From Planomicrobium stackebrandtii (lineage in GTDB: Bacteria; Bacillota; Bacilli; Bacillales_A; Planococcaceae): a stretch of 64,000 nucleotides of DNA. The position numbers were made by a program, and so were the translations under genes. Where the stretch lies: contig NZ_JAUSWB010000004.1 in the NCBI RefSeq assembly GCF_030814955.1, forward strand, positions 124,001 to 188,000, in the 5' to 3' direction. Positions 34,580-42,569 of this stretch are shown here, piece by piece; position 1 is the stretch's first letter, and each line of letters begins with the position of its first letter. The notes beneath the pieces are model-generated. The model saw only the letters and a list, made by a program, of their open reading frames with translations. It did not search any database and was not told the DNA's origin.

Positions 34580-35857
34580 ATGGAAGCAATGATGACGGGC
34601 ATGATCAATAATATTTTCTTCATCATATTTCCGATCATCGTCTATCAGATGCTGGCGACAGCCGGCCAACGAAATTTCTTCGTTAGCCACCGTGTTACAA
34701 TGACTGTTCTTTTTTCGATTTCCATCATACTTTGTATGCTTTTTCCTTATCAATTTTTAACGGACCAATATATTTTCGACTTGCGCCAAGTTCCAATGAT
34801 CGTCGGAGCATTATACGGAGGCCCACTAGTTTCAGCCATGCTGTTTCTTGTATCTTCTGTTGGCCGATTTTTCATCGGCGGAGACGGAATGTACATCGCG
34901 ATCCTGAACCAATTTGCCATTGCAGCGGGAGTTCCATTCCTGCGTCCGCTGTACATGCGAGTTAAAAGGCTGGGGAAAATTGTTCTGGTGTTTTCCATCT
35001 CCATTGCTTCCCTGTTATTCAACATGTTTGCGGGCGCTTACTTTTTTGGAGACCCGCTCGGCGATATCCTGGGCATTTGGGTGATGCTAATGATCAATCA
35101 AGGAACGATCATCGTGTTAACCGCTTTGCTGATTGAACATATGCAGCGTCAGGAATACATGTACAACTCGCTGTTGAAGCATGAAAAAATGGAAACCGTC
35201 AGTCATTTTGCAGCTGCGGTTTCACATGAATTGCGCAATCCGCTTCAAAGCATCAAAGGATTTATTCAACTGATGAAAGAATATGAATACAGCCGCGAAA
35301 AGCAAGTGGAGTTTCATAGCCTGATTTTAAAAGAAATCAATGCTGCAGAAGATTTGATTGACGATTATCTCGTTTATGCCAAACCAACCTATGGACAGCT
35401 CGAGTCCATTACGGTTTCTGCGGAAATTCAGCACGTCATGAAAATTATGGCACCATATGCCAACGTAAAAGATGTAGAAATGCAAATAACAGATATGGAC
35501 GAACAGGCAGAAATTCTTATCGATCGCCAGAAATTCCAGCAGGCGCTGGTCAATATCATCCGAAACGGCATTGAAGCGATGCCGGACGGAGGGACACTGG
35601 CTGTTGCGGTGAAAACATCGCCGGCCAAAGTGTGGATTGAAGTGACTGACGAAGGCATCGGCATGACAAAAGAAGAAGTAAAACGTTTAGGGGAACCTTA
35701 TTTTTCAAATAAAATCAAAGGGACTGGACTTGGCATGATGGTCACATACAGCATCGTCAGCCAAATGAATGGCCAAATCATGGTGGATTCTGAGAAAGGC
35801 AAAGGTACCGAGTTTACATTGGAATTTCCGAATTTCTCCGCATCTCCCAAAAAATAA
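34580..35857 (+). CDS. KinB-like sensor histidine kinase with 5TM sensor
   Basis: 425 residues. The first 200 contain about six hydrophobic segments with the pattern of 5TMR-LYT sensors (PMIVGALYGGPLVSAMLFLVSSVGRFFIGG). A HisKA domain with the phosphoacceptor His in AAAVSHELRNPLQSIKGFIQLMKE follows, then an ATPase domain with NIIRNGIEAMP, DEGIGM and GTGLGMMVTYSIV. This order is that of the sporulation kinase KinB and related orphan kinases. No response regulator is adjacent. The ATG at 34580 is spaced 9 bases from GGGG; an upstream GTG at 34547 lacks a ribosome binding site. Confidence 0.85.
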   Translation: MEAMMTGMINNIFFIIFPIIVYQMLATAGQRNFFVSHRVTMTVLFSISIILCMLFPYQFLTDQYIFDLRQVPMIVGALYGGPLVSAMLFLVSSVGRFFIGGDGMYIAILNQFAIAAGVPFLRPLYMRVKRLGKIVLVFSISIASLLFNMFAGAYFFGDPLGDILGIWVMLMINQGTIIVLTALLIEHMQRQEYMYNSLLKHEKMETVSHFAAAVSHELRNPLQSIKGFIQLMKEYEYSREKQVEFHSLILKEINAAEDLIDDYLVYAKPTYGQLESITVSAEIQHVMKIMAPYANVKDVEMQITDMDEQAEILIDRQKFQQALVNIIRNGIEAMPDGGTLAVAVKTSPAKVWIEVTDEGIGMTKEEVKRLGEPYFSNKIKGTGLGMMVTYSIVSQMNGQIMVDSEKGKGTEFTLEFPNFSASPKK

Positions 35858-35892
35858 ACCATCAGCCTTAGAGGCCGATGGTTTATTTTTGT
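35852..35892. terminator. Terminator overlapping the kinase stop codon
   Basis: AAATAAACCATC-AGCC pairs with GGCC-GATGGTTTATTT; it serves the kinase gene and, in the other direction, probably uvsE. Confidence 0.82.
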
Positions 35893-35923
35893 GTTGAGTA
35901 AATCTTCCACATAAGCTGATAGT

Positions 35924-36796
35924 TTATTTATGTGATAATTGGCGGACAAAAGGCAGGACCGATTGTTCTTTCAGTTTGGCTTCAAACATAATATCGGCAT
36001 CAATGCCGCCCAATAATCTTAACAGTTCCTGAAAGTCCGTTTCAGAAACCAATCCATGGTGGCGAAGATCGGTAAATCCTTCTTTGCCTGTACTGATATG
36101 AATTTTGGGCGTGCCATAGCCTTCCCAGGTCTTCAGGATTTCAGCATAATCGACTGGTTCGCCTTCATTGTTGCAGTTGTGGTGATGGATATCAAAGCAG
36201 ATAGGCACTTTGCACATGTAATGAACGTCCAGAACGTCTCTGACGGTAAATGTCTTATCGTCATTTTCCAATCGCAGCCGCTGCCGTATGCTGGGCGACA
36301 ATGCCAGATAGGCTTCTGCAAAGCGTTGTTTCGCTGCTTCTTTGTCTCCATATGCTCCACCGGTGTGGAGAATGATATCGGAGCCGCCGAGCAATTGAAT
36401 CAGCTTGTCGTGATACTCCAGGTCTTCAATCGATTTCCGGACCACTTCCGGTTTAGGTGAATTGAGGACGGTGTATTGGCCAGGATGAACAGAAACTCTC
36501 ACCTTGTGTGTTTCGACAAGCAGGCGGATTTTATCTGTGATGGCCACTACATCCGGATCTTCCCACCATATCCAATCGTTTATCGGATGGGTGGAAAGCG
36601 GGACGATAGAGCTGGAAGCCCGGTAAAAATAAATGTCATTTTCCAGGTTCCACTCGAGAATTTCGAGTGTGGTCTCAAAATTTTTCATCGTCAGTTCTTT
36701 TATCTTTCCTGTGCCTTCTGCTTCCGCAGTCGCTACACGCAAAGTTCTAAATATTGTTTTCAATTCGGTATTCATGCAGGCATAACCTAATCTCAT
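35924..36796 (-). CDS. uvsE: UV damage endonuclease
   Basis: A 290-residue TIM-barrel enzyme of the UvsE/UVDE family, which nicks DNA 5' of UV photoproducts. The MRLGYACMNTEL start, YRASSSIVPLSTHP, RVSVHPGQYTVLNSP, IILHTGGAYGDKEAA, RLRLENDD and the FDIHHHNCN metal-binding segment are diagnostic. Length is normal. It is convergent with the KinB-like gene and divergent from the SRPBCC gene, with TATAAT-like boxes on both strands in the 100-base gap between them. Confidence 0.93.
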   Translation of the reverse strand: MRLGYACMNTELKTIFRTLRVATAEAEGTGKIKELTMKNFETTLEILEWNLENDIYFYRASSSIVPLSTHPINDWIWWEDPDVVAITDKIRLLVETHKVRVSVHPGQYTVLNSPKPEVVRKSIEDLEYHDKLIQLLGGSDIILHTGGAYGDKEAAKQRFAEAYLALSPSIRQRLRLENDDKTFTVRDVLDVHYMCKVPICFDIHHHNCNNEGEPVDYAEILKTWEGYGTPKIHISTGKEGFTDLRHHGLVSETDFQELLRLLGGIDADIMFEAKLKEQSVLPFVRQLSHK

Positions 36797-36895
36797 GTTG
36801 TTTCAGCTCCTTGCTCCTATTATACCCTTCCCGCACGGATTGCATTCCTCCTATTGGGGTATAATAATAGAAATAATCCAAGAGGAGGAATTCTA

Positions 36896-37381
36896 ATGAT
36901 TGCAGAAGTTACACAGACCGAACAAGGATATGTGGCAACTTTCGACCGGAAATTGGCTCATGTACCAGAACAGGTTTGGCAGATGCTGACGGACAATCAG
37001 AAAGTTCACCAATGGTTTTCAGGATTGCAGCTGGAAAAGCCGGGGAAAGACGGCTTTTTATCTTTTGATATGGGGAATGGCAACTTTGAAAAAATGGCAA
37101 TCACAGACTTTGAAGAGAATAAGCAATTAGGTTTTGAGTGGGGAGAAGACCATGTTTCTTTCGAAGTTACCCCTGAAGAAGGCGGGACCCGGCTTCGGAT
37201 GGTGGAAACCATAAAGGTGCTGACAGACCACACACCAAAAGATGTAGCGGGCTGGCATGTATGCCTGGATGTGCTGGAAGCACTTCTCGATAAAAAGGGG
37301 ATTGACCGGACATTGGAATGGGAACATTGGTACCCGGAATACAAGCGGCTGTTTGAAAGCATGCGTGTTTCTTTTGAATAA
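36896..37381 (+). CDS. SRPBCC (AHSA1-like) protein
   Basis: 161 residues of the START/SRPBCC fold: VPEQVWQMLTDNQKVHQWFSGLQ, the LGFEWGEDHVSFEVTPEEGGTRLRMVETI strands and a C-terminal helix (AGWHVCLDVLEALLD) are typical of AHSA1-type proteins. They bind hydrophobic ligands; the ligand here is unknown. AGAGGAGGAA precedes the ATG at 36896. It is followed by a terminator and may be unlinked to the AraC gene downstream. Confidence 0.85.
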   Translation: MIAEVTQTEQGYVATFDRKLAHVPEQVWQMLTDNQKVHQWFSGLQLEKPGKDGFLSFDMGNGNFEKMAITDFEENKQLGFEWGEDHVSFEVTPEEGGTRLRMVETIKVLTDHTPKDVAGWHVCLDVLEALLDKKGIDRTLEWEHWYPEYKRLFESMRVSFE

Positions 37382-37463
37382 AGGCCAATAGAGTTGGAGC
37401 TGACGCGATTATTTTGGGTTTTTTAAAAATATAATTTAACTGCAATTTTATAGCGCAATTGGT

Positions 37464-37506
37464 AGACGTTCGTGAAATGTTTTTCAGCATTTGCGAACGT
37501 TTTTTG
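37464..37506 (+). terminator. Terminator after the SRPBCC gene
   Basis: ACGTTCGTGAAATG pairs (one mismatch) with CATTTGCGAACGT, followed by TTTTTT. Confidence 0.8.
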
Positions 37507-37520
37507 TTTAGTGCTGGAGA

Positions 37521-37547
37521 CTGTCCGCAGTCAGCACATACGGACAG
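37521..37547. repeat. Inverted repeat upstream of the AraC gene
   Basis: CTGTCCG-N13-CGGACAG, 48 bases before the AraC-type gene. It may be an operator or the remains of a hairpin. Confidence 0.4.
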
Positions 37548-37594
37548 GACGGCTCGAGTAGCGCTTGGTAATATCAACTAAAGGAGTGAAAGCT

Positions 37595-38458
37595 ATGGGG
37601 TGGGTGGAATCGTTGCAGCGTGCCATTGATTATATGGAAGAGCATATGGAGGATCCGGTTACAATAGACCAAATTGCCAAGCAGGCAAACTCTTCTGTTT
37701 TTCATTTTCAACGAACTTTTTCCATATTGACGGATTGTTCGGTCGCTGAATATTTACGCAGAAGAAGGCTGACTTTGGCAGCCCAAGAGCTGTCAGCCAC
37801 TGATCGGAAAATCATCGACATCGCCTATAAATATGGCTACGACACTCCCGAGGCTTTTGCAAAAGCGTTTCGGCGGCAGCACGGTGTCACACCGAGTGAA
37901 GCCAGAAAAAATTTGGGAAAGCTGCAAGCTTTTAACCGCCTGGTGATCCAGGTGAATTTGAAAGGGGTGGATCCAATGAAATACCGAATTGTAGAGAAGG
38001 AAAGTTTTCAGGCTGTTGGGATGAAGCGTGAATTCTCACTGAGCAATGGGGAGAATATGGCAGGCATTCCGCAAATGTGGCAGGAACTGAATCAAGCTGG
38101 CACGAGCAGCACTATAGCCCAGCTGAACGATGGGGATATAAAAGGCTTGCTGGGCATTTGTGCCGACTATCAGGATGGTGGGACAATGGATTATTGGATT
38201 GCTGCTGAAAGTACGGCAAGTGTCCCTGAAGGTTTCTCCCGGTTGGAAGTGCCTGCATCAAAATGGGGAGTCTTCGAAGTGCATGGTGCAATGCCGGATG
38301 CAATGCCAAAAGTTTGGAAGCAAATTTTTTCGGAATGGTTCCCGTCCAATCAATATGAAAATGCGGGAACCGCTGAACTGGAGGTTTATCCGGAAGGGGA
38401 TCCTTACAGCGAAGACTACGTTTCTGAAATTTGGATTCCGCTGAAAAGTAAGAGATGA
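37595..38458 (+). CDS. AraC family regulator with GyrI-like effector domain
   Basis: 287 residues. Residues 1-105 carry the double AraC HTH (DPVTIDQIAKQANSSVFHFQRTFS..., IIDIAYKYGYDTPEAFAKAFRRQHGVTPSEARK). The rest is a GyrI-like effector-binding domain (YRIVEKESFQAVGMKREFSL..., ends with EIWIPLK). This order matches Rob/SoxS-like multidrug-type regulators. AAGGAGTGA precedes the ATG at 37595. No target gene is obvious nearby; the inverted repeat 48 bases upstream could be its own site. Confidence 0.88.
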   Translation: MGWVESLQRAIDYMEEHMEDPVTIDQIAKQANSSVFHFQRTFSILTDCSVAEYLRRRRLTLAAQELSATDRKIIDIAYKYGYDTPEAFAKAFRRQHGVTPSEARKNLGKLQAFNRLVIQVNLKGVDPMKYRIVEKESFQAVGMKREFSLSNGENMAGIPQMWQELNQAGTSSTIAQLNDGDIKGLLGICADYQDGGTMDYWIAAESTASVPEGFSRLEVPASKWGVFEVHGAMPDAMPKVWKQIFSEWFPSNQYENAGTAELEVYPEGDPYSEDYVSEIWIPLKSKR

Positions 38459-38507
38459 GGGGGAAGCGGACCGAAGCCTGCGCTGGCTTTGAAACGAGGA
38501 GATATAT

Positions 38508-38553
38508 AGAGCGCTCATAAAGTGGCATAGCCACTTTTATGAGCGCTCTTTTT
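38508..38553 (+). terminator. Terminator after the AraC gene
   Basis: AGAGCGCTCATAAAGTGGC with its near-complement GCCACTTTTATGAGCGCTCT, a 3-base loop and a T run. Confidence 0.86.
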
Positions 38554-38601
38554 TGTTTTTACCGATTAAAGTCTACAAACTGTATATCGCGGCTATGGAA
38601 A

Positions 38602-38749
38602 TTAAAATGATCCGAAAGCATTGACTCTATTTGTAGTTTCGCCATTTCTTCCGATTGAAACCAATTTCCCGCCGCCATACTGCAGGACAAAATAAGAAAT
38701 CACCAGCCCCAAAATTAAACCGGCTCCAATTGAAATGCCATCTTTTCAT
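38602..38749 (-). pseudogene. Frameshifted 48-residue membrane peptide gene
   Basis: On the minus strand, GAGGAT then ATGAAAAGATGG: reading with AAA instead of AAAA gives an open frame of 48 residues, MKDGISIGAGLILGLVISYF followed by VLQYGGGKLVSIGRNGETTN and RVNAFGSF, then TAA. It has one membrane span and a plausible polar tail. As written, the extra A moves translation into another frame that soon stops. Either the gene is broken, the sequence has a one-base error, or slippage on the A4 run restores the frame. The family is not recognised. Confidence 0.5.
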
Positions 38750-38808
38750 AGTTAATCCTCGCGTTTAAAGTATTCAGTTCTAGTTAATGCTGTGAATAAC
38801 TTCTAAAG

Positions 38809-39117
38809 TTACATGAGCTTTTTTCGTTCATTCTCAAAGCGGGTCTCCAAAGCGGTGCTGATTTTTCGCATGACTTCAATCTGTGTGTCATTGGCATTGA
38901 CCTTGTGCGTCCACAGGTAAGCCTGCACTGGATTTGCAGGAGCATGTTCAAGCAATAAAACCTCGCGGCAAAAATCAGGCGTCTGTTTGCCGGAAATAAG
39001 TTTTATGGTGTAGAGTGAAGTGGTTTTGACAACTTTGTCTATCTGGTAGCTTTCGTTGAACTTATCTAAATCTGCAATGTGTTCAAATTCATTTTCTGTT
39101 TCTTTTAATGGTGCCAC
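38809..39117 (-). CDS. Conserved-looking 102-residue protein of unknown function
   Basis: A soluble, charged protein of 102 residues without membrane segment or signal peptide, ending in a basic helix (RKISTALETRFENERKKLM). AAGGAGTG precedes the ATG at about 9 bases. Nothing in it points to a known family. It is the upstream neighbour of the frameshifted membrane peptide on the same strand; 59 bases separate them. Confidence 0.55.
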   Translation of the reverse strand: MAPLKETENEFEHIADLDKFNESYQIDKVVKTTSLYTIKLISGKQTPDFCREVLLLEHAPANPVQAYLWTHKVNANDTQIEVMRKISTALETRFENERKKLM

Positions 39118-39517
39118 TCAAAACACTCCTTACAACATAATCTATACCGTACTTTTTTTAGATGATACACTAGCTGACGCTTATAAGCACTATATTTATG
39201 GAGCCTCGAAGTAGACGCATAATTCTTTAGTCTAACAAATAAAAAATTATTAAAACAGATAAACAGCTACTGATTTCTTGGAGTTCTCAGACAATTATTC
39301 TCGTAGTTTTATACTCACCCTACCTGTATATCACTGTATCCTCAAAAAATGAAGTGTGGCGTATTGAGGTGAAAGAAGAAGGATTGCCTTTATACGGACT
39401 GCAATAGTCTTACTGCTGCAGATCATCAAATTGCTTAAGCCGAAGTGAAACTGCCGAAAATGTTTGAAAACCCAATAATTTATCGGACAGAATTCGCAGA
39501 ACGAAATTTTAAAAAAG
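39118..39517. other. Intergenic stretch without supported gene
   Basis: About 400 bases, AT-rich in the first half. An open frame from 39243 to 39407 on the plus strand has coding-like composition (ends with NEVWRIEVKEEGLPLYGLQ) but no usable start codon; it may be a gene remnant. Confidence 0.4.
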
Positions 39518-39519
39518 AA

Positions 39520-39563
39520 AGAAGCCTGACAATCTGTTTCATACAGGATTGCCAGGCTTCTTC
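39520..39563 (-). terminator. Terminator of the NRDE gene
   Basis: AAGAAGCCTGACAATC pairs (one mismatch) with GATTGCCAGGCTTCTT; on the minus strand it follows the NRDE-family gene. Confidence 0.75.
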
Positions 39564-39595
39564 GTATTTAATTTCTTGTGTTGCCGCGCCAACTT

Positions 39596-40354
39596 TTACT
39601 TTATCTTAAATTCAAACCGGTTGTCTTCCTTAAATATCCCTTTTTCATAGTTTCTTTCGGCAAAAGTTAGGGTTCCATCATGGGCGACCAGCACGACAGT
39701 TGCAGAACGTGTTCCATAGTCAGGTGTTTTGATGAACATAGGTGAAAGCATTCGCTCGAGATCAAGCCCTACACCGGTGTCGGGCAAGTGGGTATCCGGG
39801 GCGTGTTCATCATCCGTCAACATTGTGAAAATCTTGTCCAGGTCAGCTTTTTCGGTTTCGGCCATATAGGAAGCAAGTCTTTCTTTGCCTTTTGTGACCT
39901 TGGGCCATGGGGTGTTCAGAAAATGATTGCTGAGCCCGTGTATGCCGGGTGGAATATCATAAGATTCTTCCTGTATGTTGTTATAGTAAACCAGCTTTTC
40001 AGCATTGCCGATAATAATATTGAATCCTGCGTATTGTTTCGGATCAATCGTCTGCAAATATTCTTTGGGTGAGGTTGTGCCTGCCAAAAAGTTTTTGACA
40101 ACTTCCCCTCTGGACAAACGCCCAGATTCCAGGTTGGTTGGATCCCGGAAGTTTGTTAATGCGGCAATGCGGCCCTGCTTTGTAACGCCAAGCCATGTAC
40201 CCATCCCAGTCAAGTCTCGCCCCGCCAAAATATGGGGTTCATCATCCCAAAAGTGGGCTGGCGCAGCAGGGCGTCCATAAAACTCGTCTCGATTAGCAGC
40301 AACTATCAGTTTGTATGTTGGGTGTTTCCTGAATTGCAAATTGATGAGGCACAT
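39596..40354 (-). CDS. NRDE family protein (TANGO2-like)
   Basis: 252 residues of the NRDE/TANGO2 family, named for the motif AANRDEFYGRPAAPAHFW near the N-terminus. Cys2 (MCLINLQF) is the expected N-terminal nucleophile of an Ntn-hydrolase-like fold. GRDLTGMGTWLGVTKQGRIAALTNFR and GLSNHFLNTPWPKV are further conserved segments. TANGO2 proteins have been linked to haem or lipid handling, but a bacterial role is not established. AAAGGGG lies before the ATG. Monocistronic. Confidence 0.88.
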   Translation of the reverse strand: MCLINLQFRKHPTYKLIVAANRDEFYGRPAAPAHFWDDEPHILAGRDLTGMGTWLGVTKQGRIAALTNFRDPTNLESGRLSRGEVVKNFLAGTTSPKEYLQTIDPKQYAGFNIIIGNAEKLVYYNNIQEESYDIPPGIHGLSNHFLNTPWPKVTKGKERLASYMAETEKADLDKIFTMLTDDEHAPDTHLPDTGVGLDLERMLSPMFIKTPDYGTRSATVVLVAHDGTLTFAERNYEKGIFKEDNRFEFKIK

Positions 40355-40676
40355 GTTTTTTCCCCTTTATGATTTATTATATACAATCAAGCGTTCTGTT
40401 AACAGAAAGAGCTTTCAGCGCTAAACATTTTAAGTGCGGATAAGGCAACTGGGTGCGGCCAGTATTTGAGCAAAAATCAATTTTGAAAAAGGATGGTTTT
40501 TACTGGTTAAAAAGTTTGTCCCACACATGGCCTATTGATATAATATAAAAATATATTTTAGAAAATTTCGGATTATTGCTAGGTCAAAAGTTTCAATTGG
40601 AAGTATTTTCTGCTACACTGTTAAAAGAGTTTTTCTTGAAAGTGATTTAATATATAGGGATCAGGGGGGAACGGCC
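40355..40676. other. Intergenic region upstream of the PAS-GGDEF gene
   Basis: 322 bases without a supported gene. It has the 10-base palindrome CTGTTAACAG near 40397 and two TGCGG-containing words (40434, 40453) that recall the 21-bp repeat unit but are only 19 bases apart. No convincing promoter was found. Confidence 0.35.
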
Positions 40677-42350
40677 ATGATGAACCAAGCAGCTTCATTA
40701 TCTTTTACGCGTGTATTAATGGAAGGCATCAAAGAAATGGTATTTGTTGTGAAAGTTGATGACGTTTGTTCTTTCACTTATGAGTTTCTTAACAAAGCAG
40801 TAATGGAAAAAACCTTGTTAGGGCCTGGTTCAGTCGGAAAAACCTTTGATGACATTCATTCCAAGTTCATGGCAAAATTTTTAAATGAAAAATATAGTGA
40901 AGTTATCCAGACAAATCAAAGTACAAGCTATGAGGATTCATTTTATTCTGCCGACAATAAACTGTATTATTCAAAAACCCTGCTGACACCCCTTTTCGAC
41001 GACTTAGGAAAATGTACTCATATAGTTAGTCTGGTAAAAGACATCACCGATGAGAAAATAGCGAAACTGGAAAGCCAAGGAATCCAAGAACGCCTCGAAG
41101 AAAGCAGTGCGCGCTATCGATCTTTGTTTGACAGTAATGCTGATGCCATTTTCACGGTTGATTTTAATGGCCGTATTACTGGGGGGAATTCTGCAGGATA
41201 CAAGCTCAGTGGATATTATATGAATGAGCTGGCAGGGAAAAACTTTATTGATTTTGTTGTTCCTGAAGATAAAGTGCAGGCAAAAGAAAATTTCCATTTT
41301 TCAATTTTAGGTAATATTAAAGACAGCCGCCTTCAAATCTTAAATAAAACTGGCGATGTAGTTTGCTGTATCGTCAAGTTCATTCCAATTAATGTGAAGA
41401 GTAAAATCACCGGTTTTTATATGATTGCCAAAGACATGACAGAACTGGACAAAATTGCGAGCCTATATAAGGCGGGAGAAGAAAACTTTCGGATCATTGC
41501 AGAAAATGTCCATGACGTCATCATATTGATGAACCATCATAAACAGTATCTTTATGTATCGCCATCATCTGAAACGATATTCGGCTATAGACCAGACCAA
41601 ATCATCGGTCAGGAGCCTTATTTCAATGTACATCCAGAAGATATCCCCAATATAAGCAAGGCTTTTGAACAGGCAGCAAAAAATGGTTCTACTTATCTGG
41701 TACAAATTCGCCTGCTCCACAATGAACGCGGCTGGATTTGGTCAGAAATCAGCGGGACTCCTGTTTTTGGAGAGAATAAAGAATTTAATCATATGGTGAT
41801 GGTGGCAAGAGATATCTCGATTCAAAAAGAGTATGAAAGCCAACTCAAGCATTTTGCTTACTATGATTCCTTGACAGAGCTGCCGAACCGCCGCTATTTT
41901 CAGGAATATGCGACTGAAAGGCTGGAACTGAACGAAAATAGCCAAAGAAGTTTAGCTGTTCTCATTCTTGATATTGATGATTTTAAGGAAATCAATGATC
42001 AGTGGGGGCATGAAACAGGGGACGCAGTCATTCAGGAGTTTGGTTTCCGGCTGAATAATTGCATGCATGGAGAGAATATGGCTGCACGTTTAGGGGGAGA
42101 TGAGTTTGTCATTTTGCTGGCAGATACCGAAACCGAAGAACAAGTGGCAGAAGTTGCCGACATGATTTATCAGGTGATGAAAGAGCCGGTAGAAGTGGAA
42201 GGTTTATCACTGAACATTTCAATCAGTATGGGAATTGCTCTTGCACCTTCCGAAAAGGTCTCCATTTCTGTTATGATGAAGCGCGCCGATATGGCGATGT
42301 ATAAAGCAAAGCAGCAAGAGAAAAATACATTCCAAGTAAGTCCGACATGA
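40677..42350 (+). CDS. PAS-domain diguanylate cyclase
   Basis: 557 residues without membrane spans. Three PAS-like regions lie at about 12-130, 145-260 and 275-390 (the last with YVSPSSETIFGYRPDQIIG), followed by a GGDEF domain (YYDSLTELPNRRYF... AARLGGDEFVILLAD). The intact GGDEF motif predicts synthesis of cyclic di-GMP from GTP; there is no RxxD inhibitory site five residues before it and no EAL domain. It is a soluble sensor whose ligand is unknown. GGGGGGAA stands before the ATG. Its stop lies inside a terminator stem. Confidence 0.9.
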   Translation: MMNQAASLSFTRVLMEGIKEMVFVVKVDDVCSFTYEFLNKAVMEKTLLGPGSVGKTFDDIHSKFMAKFLNEKYSEVIQTNQSTSYEDSFYSADNKLYYSKTLLTPLFDDLGKCTHIVSLVKDITDEKIAKLESQGIQERLEESSARYRSLFDSNADAIFTVDFNGRITGGNSAGYKLSGYYMNELAGKNFIDFVVPEDKVQAKENFHFSILGNIKDSRLQILNKTGDVVCCIVKFIPINVKSKITGFYMIAKDMTELDKIASLYKAGEENFRIIAENVHDVIILMNHHKQYLYVSPSSETIFGYRPDQIIGQEPYFNVHPEDIPNISKAFEQAAKNGSTYLVQIRLLHNERGWIWSEISGTPVFGENKEFNHMVMVARDISIQKEYESQLKHFAYYDSLTELPNRRYFQEYATERLELNENSQRSLAVLILDIDDFKEINDQWGHETGDAVIQEFGFRLNNCMHGENMAARLGGDEFVILLADTETEEQVAEVADMIYQVMKEPVEVEGLSLNISISMGIALAPSEKVSISVMMKRADMAMYKAKQQEKNTFQVSPT

Positions 42351-42373
42351 GCTGTAAAGGCTCATGTTTTTTA
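42345..42373 (+). terminator. Terminator overlapping the PAS-GGDEF stop codon
   Basis: ACATGAGC with GCTCATGT around a 7-base loop and TTTTT. Confidence 0.8.
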
Positions 42374-42569
42374 TTGACCCAAAGTGTCAATAGATCTTCT
42401 ATAGTGCATTTGCATACTTGTGCGCCTGCAGATAATGAAAAAAGACTTTACGTAAGCATCGTAAAGGTATAGTTTTGTATGTCTGGATTCATCCCAAAGG
42501 AGCAGAATAGCCTGTAGGGAACGTGGTTGCTATAATTGAATAAAAGGTACATTAAAGAGGGGCTATTAT

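Noticed and set aside
39243..39407. 54-codon plus-strand frame with coding-like C-terminus
   Set aside because: No ATG, GTG or TTG start in frame; kept only as a possible gene remnant.
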